Below, piece by piece: positions 7,689 to 15,739 of a DNA stretch of 64,000 nucleotides. The DNA lies in assembly GCA_900319345.1 (NCBI GenBank), contig ONNZ01000021.1:1-64000 (forward strand), given 5' to 3'. The stretch comes from an uncultured Eubacteriales bacterium. Its GTDB lineage: Bacteria > Bacillota > Clostridia > Christensenellales > CAG-138. The notes under the pieces are model-generated. The model saw only the letters and a program-made list of their open reading frames with translations. It was not told the origin of the DNA and did no database searches. Numbering within the stretch: position 1 is the stretch's first letter; every line of letters starts with the position of its first letter. The position numbers were made by a program, and so were the translations under genes.

Positions 7689-8834
7689 ATGATGGTGAAA
7701 AGGGCTATGAGCGAAGCGAAAAAACAGTATCGCGTATACAACGGCGACGAGCCCTATGGGTTCATCAGCTACGCCCACAAGGACGCGGCCCGGGTGCTGC
7801 CCGTGATCGCCGCCCTGAGCCGGGACCGGTTCCGCCTGTGGTACGACGCGGGCATCGAGGCCGGCGACAACTGGCCCGAGGTGGTGGCGAATCATCTGCG
7901 CCGGGCCGGGGCCGTGGTGTTCTTCCTCTCCCGCCGCTTTTTGCACTCCCAGAACTGCGTCCGGGAGGTCCACTACGCCGTGGACCAGCGCAAGCCCATG
8001 ATCGCCGTCTATCTGGAGCACGTGGAGCTGCCCAGCGACCTTGCCATGCAGTTCTCCACGGCAACCGTGATCCAGGGGGCGGAGGCCGCGCCGGAAGCCA
8101 TAGCCGCGGAGGCGGAGGGGCTGTTGGGTCCCGGGTTCCTGGGGGACGGGGTCACGGGCTACGAGATCGTGCGCGTCCATAAGCCCCAGAAAAACCCCTG
8201 GCGGACCCTGTCGCTGGTGTTCCTGGCTCTGTTCCTGGTGACGGCCCTGCTGGTGGCCGGGTATCTGGGCGGCTTTCTCCCGTCTTTGGGCGCCAGGACC
8301 GTGACGGTGGACCAGGCTCCTGGCGCCGCGGCGGCGGAGGCCGTGACCGTCACCACCTTCCAGGACGCCTTCAGCCGGGACATCCTCCTGCGGACCTATC
8401 AGGGCACCTCCCTGTATCTGTGCGGCAACGCCCTGGTGTCCGACCCCACCGCCATCCGTTGTCAGGGCGGCGTCTGGACCGTGGCCCATGAGCCCGTGTC
8501 GCCGGGCAGCCCGGACGTACTGGCTTCGGTGGCGGAGAAAAGCGATCTTATGGGCCTGGCCCTAGTGGACCAGGGCATAGAGTCCTTCGAGGGGCTGACC
8601 GGCCTTCAAAATTTAGTGTATCTCGATATCAGCGGCAACCCGGTCCGGGACCTGTCCTTCCTGGCCGCCTTCCCGGCCCTCAGGACGGTGAAGCTCGTCG
8701 CCGTGGACGGGGCGGACTATGCTGTGCTGGCCGCCCTGCCCGCCCTGGAGGCGGTGTACGTGGACGAGGGGGCTTTGAGCGCCGTGCTGGACGCACTGAG
8801 CGGCACCGACGTGGACGTGATCGTGAAGCGATAG
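7689..8834 (+). CDS. TIR domain - transmembrane - leucine-rich repeat protein
   Basis: A 381-residue protein. A TIR domain occupies about residues 20-145, with the box-1-like GFISYAHKD (24-32), LWYD (50-53) and SQNCVREVHYA (87-97). Glu93 is at the position expected for the catalytic Glu of NAD-cleaving TIR domains. One hydrophobic helix lies at 172-197, then a Thr/Ala-rich stretch, and internalin-like leucine-rich repeats at about 285-360. The predicted topology is TIR inside and LRR outside, the reverse order of animal Toll-like receptors. A TATACT lies 10 bases before the first ATG, and a second candidate start is ATG 7707 behind AAAAGGG. It pairs with the next gene, eight bases downstream. 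Ligand and effect are unknown; signalling or NADase activity is inference. Confidence 0.8.
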   Translation: MMVKRAMSEAKKQYRVYNGDEPYGFISYAHKDAARVLPVIAALSRDRFRLWYDAGIEAGDNWPEVVANHLRRAGAVVFFLSRRFLHSQNCVREVHYAVDQRKPMIAVYLEHVELPSDLAMQFSTATVIQGAEAAPEAIAAEAEGLLGPGFLGDGVTGYEIVRVHKPQKNPWRTLSLVFLALFLVTALLVAGYLGGFLPSLGARTVTVDQAPGAAAAEAVTVTTFQDAFSRDILLRTYQGTSLYLCGNALVSDPTAIRCQGGVWTVAHEPVSPGSPDVLASVAEKSDLMGLALVDQGIESFEGLTGLQNLVYLDISGNPVRDLSFLAAFPALRTVKLVAVDGADYAVLAALPALEAVYVDEGALSAVLDALSGTDVDVIVKR

Positions 8835-8842
8835 GGGGCCCC

Positions 8843-10495
8843 ATGAGATCGTACCAAGGCAACCGATACCCCTTCTGCTACGCCCTGTTCGCCAAGGCCG
8901 ATCGGCGGGAAGCCATGGCGGTCCTGGGCGCCCTGGACCGGCAGGGGGTCCGCGTGGCCCTGCCCGTCCGCCGAAACAAGAAGTTGATCCGGCGGGCCGC
9001 CCTGGTGCTGCTGTTCCTGTCCCCGGAGGCGGTGCAGGACAGGGCTGTGGCGGCGGGCGTCGCCCAGGCCACCGCCGCGGGGAAGACCATCCTGGCCGTC
9101 TATCTCAAGGCCACGAAGCTGACGCCGGGGTTGGAGATGCAGCTGGGCCAGACCCAGGCCCTCCTGAAATACCGGGAGGACAGCGAGGCGGATTTCTATC
9201 GCAAGCTCCTGGACGCCCCGGCCCTCCGATCGTTGTCCGTGACCCCGGAGCAGAAGCGGGCCCTTCGTCGCCGGACCCTCCTGTGGGCCCTGTGCGGCGG
9301 GCTGACCCTGGCGTTGGGGCTGCTGGTGGCCCTGAACTGGAAGCCCATCCAGGCGCGCCTGCCCAACGCCCCCCTGCGCCAGTTGGGGGTGCCCCTGGAC
9401 TTCGACAGCGTGGAGACCCTGTACGTGTACGGGGAAACGCCCCTCGACACCTACGCCATGCCCGGCTACAGGCTGTTCGCCGACGGGGAGCGGGACTACG
9501 TGCGCCTGGGCCAGCGGCTGATCCCCCCAGGGAGCATCGCCGCGCTGGACGACTTCGCCCTTTTACGGAATCTGCGGGAGCTGTGCCTCTGCAACGACCC
9601 CGTGGAGTCCCTCACGCCCCTTCTGTCCCTCACCGGGCTGACGCTGCTGGACGTGTCCCACGACGGGGAGCTGGACCTGAGCGGCATCGGGGCCCTGTCT
9701 CAGCTGGAGACGCTGAACCTTTCCCATGATCACCTCTCCGGGCTGGAGGCCCTGGCTGACCTCTCGTCCCTCCGGGTGCTGAACCTGGCCTATACGGACC
9801 TTGCTGACCTTAGCTGGCTCCGGGACCTGCCGTCCCTCGAGACGGTGTATATCGACGCGGGCCTGCTCGCCGCGGCCCAGGCCTTGGGAGAGACCCCCTT
9901 TGAAATCGTGTGCCTGGACACCCCGGTCTACGGGTACGCCGAGCTGAAGGCGGCCCTGGAGGATCCCGCCGTCACCGATATCCGCATCATGAACGGCCTC
10001 ACCATCCCTACGAGCGCCGAGCTGGTCGTCCGCTCGGAGGTGGCCCTCACCGGCGCGGGCACGGCGGGGAGCTTCACCGTCAACAACTACGGCACCGTCC
10101 GCGTCTATGGGGTGTGGGAGATGGGCCTCTGCGAGCGGATCAACTACGGAACCATCATCGTGGAGCCCGGGGGCCTCTACTCCGGCGGCATGTGCGAAAA
10201 CATCACCACGGGCCTCTTCCGCATCAAGGCGGGGGGCCGCCAGAACCTGGAGCGAGGCATGAACTTCTCCCTGTCGGGGGGCCGCTATGAGAACGAGGGG
10301 GACGTGTACCTGAGGGACGGCTACCAGCTGCGGTTCCTGGGCGGCACCGTGGTGAACCACGGGGCTCTCCACTTCTTCCCCACGGAGAACGGGGTCTTTC
10401 AGATCGGCATCGACCGGGACCGGTTCCAAAACGACGGCCAGGTGTACTACAACGGCGCCCTGATCCCCAACGAAAGGCTGTTCTCGGAGGAGTAG
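8843..10495 (+). CDS. Degenerate TIR-like - transmembrane - LRR - beta-repeat protein
   Basis: A 550-residue paralogue of the upstream TIR protein. Residues 8-110 align with the second half of its TIR domain, for example TILAVYLK (82-89) and LEMQLGQTQAL (97-107). The box-1 sequence is lost, and the position of catalytic Glu93 is Gly72. A membrane helix at 144-166 follows, then leucine-rich repeats at about 232-340 and a glycine/asparagine-rich beta-repeat region (about 395-540) of the kind seen in beta-helix surface proteins. GGGGGCC precedes the ATG. The probable role is a catalytically inactive membrane partner or sensor subunit for the TIR protein; this is inference. Confidence 0.75.
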   Translation: MRSYQGNRYPFCYALFAKADRREAMAVLGALDRQGVRVALPVRRNKKLIRRAALVLLFLSPEAVQDRAVAAGVAQATAAGKTILAVYLKATKLTPGLEMQLGQTQALLKYREDSEADFYRKLLDAPALRSLSVTPEQKRALRRRTLLWALCGGLTLALGLLVALNWKPIQARLPNAPLRQLGVPLDFDSVETLYVYGETPLDTYAMPGYRLFADGERDYVRLGQRLIPPGSIAALDDFALLRNLRELCLCNDPVESLTPLLSLTGLTLLDVSHDGELDLSGIGALSQLETLNLSHDHLSGLEALADLSSLRVLNLAYTDLADLSWLRDLPSLETVYIDAGLLAAAQALGETPFEIVCLDTPVYGYAELKAALEDPAVTDIRIMNGLTIPTSAELVVRSEVALTGAGTAGSFTVNNYGTVRVYGVWEMGLCERINYGTIIVEPGGLYSGGMCENITTGLFRIKAGGRQNLERGMNFSLSGGRYENEGDVYLRDGYQLRFLGGTVVNHGALHFFPTENGVFQIGIDRDRFQNDGQVYYNGALIPNERLFSEE

Positions 10496-10510
10496 ACGAA
10501 CTTTCGCGCA

Positions 10511-10548
10511 AAAAAGGAGGATGCCTTCCTTGGAAGGCATCCTCCTTT
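10511..10548. terminator. Bidirectional terminator
   Basis: A 17-bp perfect stem (AAAGGAGGATGCCTTCC at 10513-10529 and its complement at 10532-10548) lies between the convergent TIR/LRR pair and the XRE gene. It is flanked by A residues on one side and T residues in the stem base on the other. Confidence 0.85.
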
Positions 10549-10559
10549 GGTATGGTTCG

Positions 10560-11534
10560 TTACTTTTCCTTGAGCTTGCCGATCTCGCCCACCACGCCGA
10601 AGAGCACGGCGGCCACGGGCCAGATGATCCAGGTCATGTCCCAGCGGTTGGTGAGGAAGCTGACGGCCAGGTACGCCGCCACCACGATGCCCCAGTAGAT
10701 GCCGCTGTATTTGCGGTTGTTGCGCTTCCTGGCCCGGGTGTAGTCCCCCTGTTCCAGCAGGGCCTGATACCCTTCCCAGGGGACGCTGGCCTTCACCAGG
10801 ATGTACACGCCCACGGCGGCCAGAGCCATGATGGCGGCCACGCCCAGGGCCCCGTAGAACTCGTCCACGCCTTGCCACAGGATCAGGACGAACAGGGGGA
10901 TGGCCGCCAGCACGCAGAGGACCACGCCCACGGCGATGTTGCGGGTATGGTCGCTCTCCTCCCGCTGCATCCGCTCCCGGACCATGCCGGAAACGCCGTA
11001 GGCCGTGTCCAGGGCCTCTTTCTCCATATAGTCGTACTTGTTTCCCCGCATGCCCGTGAGCACGAACAGCAGCACCGCCCCGGCCACCAAGAGGAGCAGG
11101 ACGATGAGGCCGATCATGGCCGCCTGCAGCTCCGTGAGCGGCAGCCGCCCGCTCTCCTGGGCCCCGCCCAGAAGCAGCAGCGTCACGGGGGAGAGGATGC
11201 ACAGGAGCACGCCCAGGGCCAGGCGGGAGGCGCTCTCGGTCTTATAGTTCAGGAAGGCGTTGGCCTCCTCCATGGACACGAAGGTGGCGCCCTCGGTATC
11301 GGCGTCCTCCGGGGCGGTCAGGGGCTCCGGGGCCTCCAGGCTGTCCTTCAACAGGTAATCCGTGCTGACGCCGAAGAGCTCGGAGAGCTGCAGGATCTTG
11401 TTCATGTCGGGGATGGACTGGGCCCCCTCCCACTTGGAAACGGACTGGCGGCTCACGCCCAGCTTGTCGGCCAGCTCCTCCTGGGACCAGCCCGCCTTCT
11501 TTCTCAAATCGATGATCTTGTCTGCGAGGATCAT
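10560..11534 (-). CDS. XRE family helix-turn-helix regulator with membrane domain
   Basis: A 324-residue protein. Residues 1-62 form a Cro/C1-type helix-turn-helix domain (start MILADKI, core ELADKLGVSRQSVSKWE). An acidic linker follows and then about five hydrophobic segments from roughly residue 110 to the C-terminus. The frame runs upstream to 11585, but AAAGGAG lies 6 bases before the ATG at 11534. Membrane-bound XRE proteins of this kind are common in Firmicutes and may sense envelope conditions; the target is not known. It is convergent with the TIR/LRR genes across a shared terminator. Confidence 0.85.
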   Translation of the reverse strand: MILADKIIDLRKKAGWSQEELADKLGVSRQSVSKWEGAQSIPDMNKILQLSELFGVSTDYLLKDSLEAPEPLTAPEDADTEGATFVSMEEANAFLNYKTESASRLALGVLLCILSPVTLLLLGGAQESGRLPLTELQAAMIGLIVLLLLVAGAVLLFVLTGMRGNKYDYMEKEALDTAYGVSGMVRERMQREESDHTRNIAVGVVLCVLAAIPLFVLILWQGVDEFYGALGVAAIMALAAVGVYILVKASVPWEGYQALLEQGDYTRARKRNNRKYSGIYWGIVVAAYLAVSFLTNRWDMTWIIWPVAAVLFGVVGEIGKLKEK

Positions 11535-11756
11535 GTGTTTCTCCTTTCGGTCGGGGCGCTGCCCGGCTCTGTTTTCTGGCCTCATCCTACCCGAAATCCC
11601 GGTTGCCTGCTACCAATTTCTGCCGTCAATCTGTCAACCGGCGGTTGCAACCGGCGGGCAATCCCGCCACCAGACGCGCCAGAAGCCTGTTTCTCCCTAC
11701 ATATACCATCTCTCCCCAGCCTTGTCAACCGAACCCCCGGCCGCCCCATTTTGCCC

Positions 11757-11785
11757 TTGATAGTTCCCGGGGTTTCGGGTATGAT
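11757..11785 (+). promoter_or_regulatory. Promoter of the thioredoxin lipoprotein operon
   Basis: TTGATA (11757-11762) and TATGAT (11780-11785) with a 17-bp spacer, 30 bases before the start codon. Confidence 0.75.
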
Positions 11786-11815
11786 AGGGGTAGTTTCAAA
11801 ACGGAAAGGAGCCCT

Positions 11816-12463
11816 ATGAAAAAGCTCATCGCCATAGGCATGATCCTGCTGGTCCTGGCGGCAGGCTGCCGAACCGCCCAAACGGACGCCCCCGCGTCGC
11901 CCGCGGCGGAACAGCCCACGCCCACCAGCGCCCCCGCGACGGAACCGCCCGCGGCGGAGCAGCCTAAGGCGGCCCCCGTGCCGGAGACCGAGGCCCCGGA
12001 AGCCGGCGAGCCCTACGCCTTCTCCTTCACCGCCCAGACCCTGGATGGGGACACGGTGACGGAGGCGTATTTCGGGGAGCACGACCTGACCATGGTGAAC
12101 GTGTGGGCCAGCTGGTGCGGCCCCTGCCGCAGCGAGCTCAAGGAGCTGGGCGAGCTCTATAGCAAGCTCCCGGAGAACGTGGGCTTTTTGTCCGTGACCA
12201 TGGACGATCCCGGCGACCTTGCCGACGCCAAGGCCCTGCTGGAGGAGAACGGCTGCGCCTTCCCTTGCCTGGACGGCCAGAGGTCCTCGGGGCTCATGAT
12301 CGGGTTCCTTCGGAAGGTGTCGGCCATCCCCACCACTCTCTTCTTCGACAGCCGGGGGAACCAGGTGGGCCAGTGGATCGTGGGCGTGCCCCGGGGGAGC
12401 TCGGTGGTGGACGCCTACTGGAACGAGATCCAGGCCCGCCTGGACAGCCTGAACGGAAAATGA
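11816..12463 (+). CDS. TlpA/ResA-like thioredoxin-fold lipoprotein
   Basis: A 215-residue lipoprotein. The signal peptide ends at the LVLAAGC lipobox (Cys17), followed by a Pro/Ala/Glu-rich linker and a thioredoxin domain with the redox centre WASWCGPC. It should exchange disulfides outside the membrane. GGAAAGGA lies five bases before the ATG; a longer frame upstream is not supported. Its stop overlaps the start of a 47-residue CXXC protein, which in turn overlaps an NapH-like 4Fe-4S protein. This trio suggests electrons are delivered from the cytoplasm to the extracytoplasmic thioredoxin. Confidence 0.9.
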   Translation: MKKLIAIGMILLVLAAGCRTAQTDAPASPAAEQPTPTSAPATEPPAAEQPKAAPVPETEAPEAGEPYAFSFTAQTLDGDTVTEAYFGEHDLTMVNVWASWCGPCRSELKELGELYSKLPENVGFLSVTMDDPGDLADAKALLEENGCAFPCLDGQRSSGLMIGFLRKVSAIPTTLFFDSRGNQVGQWIVGVPRGSSVVDAYWNEIQARLDSLNGK

Positions 12464-12603
12464 AGAGGGATCGGTGGCTGAAATGGGCCCTGCTGGGGCT
12501 CGCCATAGGGTTGATCGCCGGGGGCGCGGCCGCGGGCCAGGCGGCGGCCACCCTGCGCAAGGCCATCCTGATCTGCCTGGAGTGCATGGGGTTGGGCGCA
12601 TGA
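12460..12603 (+). CDS. CD1871A-like CXXC motif small membrane protein
   Basis: A 47-residue protein with a basic N-terminus, one hydrophobic helix (about residues 8-28) and a C-terminal CLEC motif (ILICLECMGLG). It matches, from memory, the CD1871A family of CXXC proteins found between a redoxin and a 4Fe-4S membrane protein in Clostridia. It overlaps both neighbours by ATGA junctions. The cysteines may relay electrons or bind metal; no experimental role is known to me. Confidence 0.8.
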   Translation: MKRDRWLKWALLGLAIGLIAGGAAAGQAAATLRKAILICLECMGLGA

Positions 12604-13421
12604 AGGGACAGAGCCGCCGCACCCTCATACAGTGTATCGCCGCCGTCGCCCAGAACGCCTATATCCCGGGCTTCCTTCTGGGCGTCATCTACCAGGGGAG
12701 GACGAAGCTCCTCTGCGTGCCGGGCCTCAACTGCTACTCCTGCCCCGGGGCCCTGGGGGCCTGCCCCATCGGCTCCCTCCAGGCGGCCCTCTCCGGGCGA
12801 AGGGGCCGCTTCCCGGCTTACGTGCTGGGGACGCTGTTGCTGTTCGGGGTGGTCCTGGGGCGGCTGGTGTGCGGGTTCCTGTGCCCCTTCGGGCTGCTGC
12901 AGGACCTGCTGGCTCGGGTGCCGCTGCCGAAAGTCAAGGTCCCCCGGTGGCTGGACAAGCCCCTGCGGTACCTCAAATATGTGACCTTAGTCCTGCTGAT
13001 GGTCCTGGCCCTGCTGCTCCACGAGCCCGCCTTCTGCAAGTATCTCTGCCCCGCGGGCCTGCTGGAGGCGGGGCTGCCCCTGACCAGCCTGAACCCCCAG
13101 TTCGCCGGGCTGCGGGGGCCCCTGTTCTATATCAAACTGGGGGTCCTTCTCGCCATCGTCCTGCTGTCGTTGTGGATCTTCCGGCCCTTCTGCAAGTACC
13201 TCTGCCCTCTGGGGGCCTTCTACGGCCTGTTCAACGGGGTGGGGTTCTTCCGGCTGCAGGTGGCGGAGGATAAGTGCGTCTGCTGCGGCCAGTGCGCCGC
13301 CGCCTGCCCCATGGACGTGGACGTGATCCGTCACCCCAACAGCCCCGAGTGCATCCGCTGCGGAAAATGCGTCGATACCTGCCCCACGAAAGCTATCTCC
13401 TGCGGCTTCCGCTGCAAATAA
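12600..13421 (+). CDS. NapH-like 4Fe-4S membrane protein
   Basis: A 273-residue membrane protein with about five helices. It carries CxxxCP elements in the membrane region (GFLCPFG, KYLCPAG, KYLCPLGAFYG), and two ferredoxin-type 4Fe-4S motifs near the C-terminus (CVCCGQCAAACP and CIRCGKCVDTCP). It is related to NapH/CcoG-type electron-transfer proteins. The ATG overlaps the preceding stop. With the thioredoxin lipoprotein and CXXC peptide it probably passes reductant across the membrane. Confidence 0.88.
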   Translation: MKGQSRRTLIQCIAAVAQNAYIPGFLLGVIYQGRTKLLCVPGLNCYSCPGALGACPIGSLQAALSGRRGRFPAYVLGTLLLFGVVLGRLVCGFLCPFGLLQDLLARVPLPKVKVPRWLDKPLRYLKYVTLVLLMVLALLLHEPAFCKYLCPAGLLEAGLPLTSLNPQFAGLRGPLFYIKLGVLLAIVLLSLWIFRPFCKYLCPLGAFYGLFNGVGFFRLQVAEDKCVCCGQCAAACPMDVDVIRHPNSPECIRCGKCVDTCPTKAISCGFRCK

Positions 13422-13446
13422 ACCTTACCTATAAAGGAGAACACCT

Positions 13447-14949
13447 ATGAACAGACCCGCCTGGCTCAAAGACGCCGTGTTCTACGAGATCTATCCCTCC
13501 TCCTTCTTCGACAGCAACGCCGACGGTATCGGGGACATCGACGGCATCCGGCAGAAGCTCTCCTACGTGAAGGAGCTGGGCTGCAACGCCCTGTGGCTGA
13601 ACCCCTGCTTCGACTCCCCCTTCAAGGACGGGGGCTACGACGTGCGGGACTACAAGCTGGTGGCGCAACGCTACGGCACCAATGAGGATTTGTACGCCCT
13701 GTTCCGGGAGGCCCACGAGCTGGGCATCCGGGTCCTCCTGGACCTGGTGCCGGGCCACACCTCCGAGGAGCACCCCTGGTTTTTGGAGAGCGGCAAGGCG
13801 GAGCGGAACGAGTACTCCGACCGGTACGTCTGGACCGACTTCTGGATCAAGGGCACTCCGGGCCACCCCTACATCGGCGGCGAGACCCCCCGGAACGGCA
13901 CCTACATGCTGAACTTCTTCAAGTGCCAGCCCGCCCTGAACTACGGCTGGGCCAAGGTGACGGAGCCCTGGCAGACCCCGGTGGACGGCCCCGCAGCCAA
14001 GGCCACCCGGGACGCCATGGTGGACGTGATGCGGTTCTGGCTGGAGAAGGGCTGCGACGGCTTTCGGGTGGACATGGCCAACTCCCTGGTGAAGGCCGAC
14101 GACGACAATAAGAGCTACACCTCCGCCCTGTGGCGGGGCATATTCAAGGAGCTGCGGGCGGAGTTCCCCCAGGCGGCCTGGGTGGCCGAGTGGGGCTGGC
14201 CCTGGCAGGCCCTGCAGTTGGCGGACTTCGATATGGATTTCTACCTGGACCACGAGGAGAACGGCTACCACGCCCTGGTCCGTTCCGCCGACGCCTATCT
14301 GAAGGGCAACGACCCCGCCTTCTTTGTGAAGGACTACCTGGATCGCTACGAGAGCAGCAAGGACGCGGGCTACATCAGCTTCATCACCGGCAACCACGAC
14401 ACTCCCCGGCTCCGCTGGCATTTGGACGAGGACCGGCTGAAGCTCGCCTACGCCCTGCTCTTCACCCTGCCCGGGGTGCCCTTCCTCTACTACGGGGACG
14501 AGATCGGCATGCGCTATCTCGACTGCCTCCCCACCAAAGAGGGGGGCTACACCCGCACCGGCAGCCGGACCCCCATGCAGTGGGCCCCCGGGAAGAACCT
14601 GGGCTTCTCCGACGCCGCGCCGGAAAAGCTGTACCTTCCCGTGGACCCGGCCCCGGACGCCCCCACGGTCAGCGGGCAGGAAGGGGACCCCGCCTCCATC
14701 CTGAACACGGTGAAGGCCGTCCTAGCCCTGCGCCACGGCCATCCCGACCTGCAGGCGGACGGCAGCTTTGAAGTCCTCCACGCCCAGAAGGGCGACCCCC
14801 TGCTCATCTATCGCCGGGGGAGGCTCACCCTGGCGGTGAACCCCTCGGACAAGCCCGTGCCCACGGGCCTTGCGGCAAAGCCCATCTTCCAGATCGGCGC
14901 CTTCGAAGGCGGCATCCTGGGGCCCCGTTCCTTCGCGGTGCTGGCGTAA
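13447..14949 (+). CDS. Glycoside hydrolase family 13 alpha-glucosidase-like enzyme
   Basis: A 500-residue cytoplasmic (no signal peptide) GH13 enzyme. The catalytic triad is visible: nucleophile Asp209 in GFRVDMA, acid/base Glu248 in VAEWG, and transition-state Asp318 in TGNHDTPR. The QR/ALFREAHELGIRVLLDLVPGHTS region is the conserved first strand. It should cleave alpha-glucosidic bonds in oligosaccharides or trehalose-type sugars; exact specificity is open. AAAGGAG precedes the ATG. It follows the redox trio by 25 bases and precedes a TetR gene by nine bases. Confidence 0.9.
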   Translation: MNRPAWLKDAVFYEIYPSSFFDSNADGIGDIDGIRQKLSYVKELGCNALWLNPCFDSPFKDGGYDVRDYKLVAQRYGTNEDLYALFREAHELGIRVLLDLVPGHTSEEHPWFLESGKAERNEYSDRYVWTDFWIKGTPGHPYIGGETPRNGTYMLNFFKCQPALNYGWAKVTEPWQTPVDGPAAKATRDAMVDVMRFWLEKGCDGFRVDMANSLVKADDDNKSYTSALWRGIFKELRAEFPQAAWVAEWGWPWQALQLADFDMDFYLDHEENGYHALVRSADAYLKGNDPAFFVKDYLDRYESSKDAGYISFITGNHDTPRLRWHLDEDRLKLAYALLFTLPGVPFLYYGDEIGMRYLDCLPTKEGGYTRTGSRTPMQWAPGKNLGFSDAAPEKLYLPVDPAPDAPTVSGQEGDPASILNTVKAVLALRHGHPDLQADGSFEVLHAQKGDPLLIYRRGRLTLAVNPSDKPVPTGLAAKPIFQIGAFEGGILGPRSFAVLA

Positions 14950-14958
14950 ATCACGCCC

Positions 14959-15552
14959 ATGAGGAAACAGATGACGCGAAAACTCTCAGATTCCATCGGC
15001 ACCATGGAAAAGCTGAAACAGGCCCTGCTGTCCTGCCTGAACGAGAAGGATTACGCCGACATCACCGTTGCCGAGCTGTCCAGACGCGCCAGGATCAACC
15101 GGACGACGTTTTACCTTTTCTATGGACTGAAGGATGAATTGCTGATCGATCTGTGCCATTCGATCATCGACAGATGGTTCCAGCCCTTTTTCGATCTGAA
15201 CATGGCGAAAAAGTCAGATCAGGAGAAGGCGCTGTTCCTCCAGCTGCTCTCCTGGCTCCAACAGTGGCACCCCGCCCTGAACCGGATCTTGAGCATCCGA
15301 ACGGAAGCCTTCGACGGATTCACCCTGTTTACGGAGGGATTCGAGAGGAAGATGACGGCGCAGGAGGAATTCCGTGCGGAGGACGAGAAAAGAAAAAAGA
15401 AATACGATCTGTTTATCAAAATGTATTCCGTCGGCCTGGCCTCCGTCCTCCGGTGGTGGATCGAGGAGGGTGGGAGCTTCGATGCCGACGAGTTCCACGC
15501 CATGATCGAACGGATGCGATACAAGGGATACTACAGCATCCTCACAGACTGA
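14959..15552 (+). CDS. TetR family transcriptional regulator
   Basis: A 197-residue regulator. The N-terminal helix-turn-helix (about residues 17-64) contains ITVAELSRRARINRTTFYLFY, the classic TetR recognition region, and a C-terminal TetR_C-like helical domain follows. Codon use and base composition are visibly less GC-rich than the flanking genes, suggesting a different origin. It starts nine bases after the GH13 stop without an obvious strong ribosome site, so translational coupling is possible. Target genes unknown. Confidence 0.88.
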   Translation: MRKQMTRKLSDSIGTMEKLKQALLSCLNEKDYADITVAELSRRARINRTTFYLFYGLKDELLIDLCHSIIDRWFQPFFDLNMAKKSDQEKALFLQLLSWLQQWHPALNRILSIRTEAFDGFTLFTEGFERKMTAQEEFRAEDEKRKKKYDLFIKMYSVGLASVLRWWIEEGGSFDADEFHAMIERMRYKGYYSILTD

Positions 15553-15558
15553 AAAAAA

Positions 15559-15570
15559 TATGTCGACATA
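15559..15570. promoter_or_regulatory. Palindrome upstream of the moxR promoter
   Basis: TATGTCGACATA is a perfect 12-bp palindrome 15 bp upstream of the -35 box. A second GTCGAC lies at 15619-15624, just past the -10 box. The pair brackets the promoter and may be a regulator site, possibly for the adjacent TetR protein. Confidence 0.45.
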
Positions 15571-15585
15571 GTGAATCGGTTTGTC

Positions 15586-15615
15586 TTGAAATTTCCTTCT
15601 ATATCTGGGTATAAT
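15586..15615 (+). promoter_or_regulatory. Promoter of the moxR operon
   Basis: TTGAAA (15586-15591) and TATAAT (15610-15615) with an 18-bp spacer. A leader of about 115 bases follows before the moxR start; it holds several GC-rich stems but no recognised riboswitch. Confidence 0.7.
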
Positions 15616-15739
15616 CAAGTCGACGTATTGTACGCAACGGATGATGGACCACGGGTGATCGCACGCTGCGGCGCAGTGGCCAGACGGTCGCCCCCATGAT
15701 AGAGCAAAGTCAGAACAGCGCATTTGAAAAGGAGAAGCA

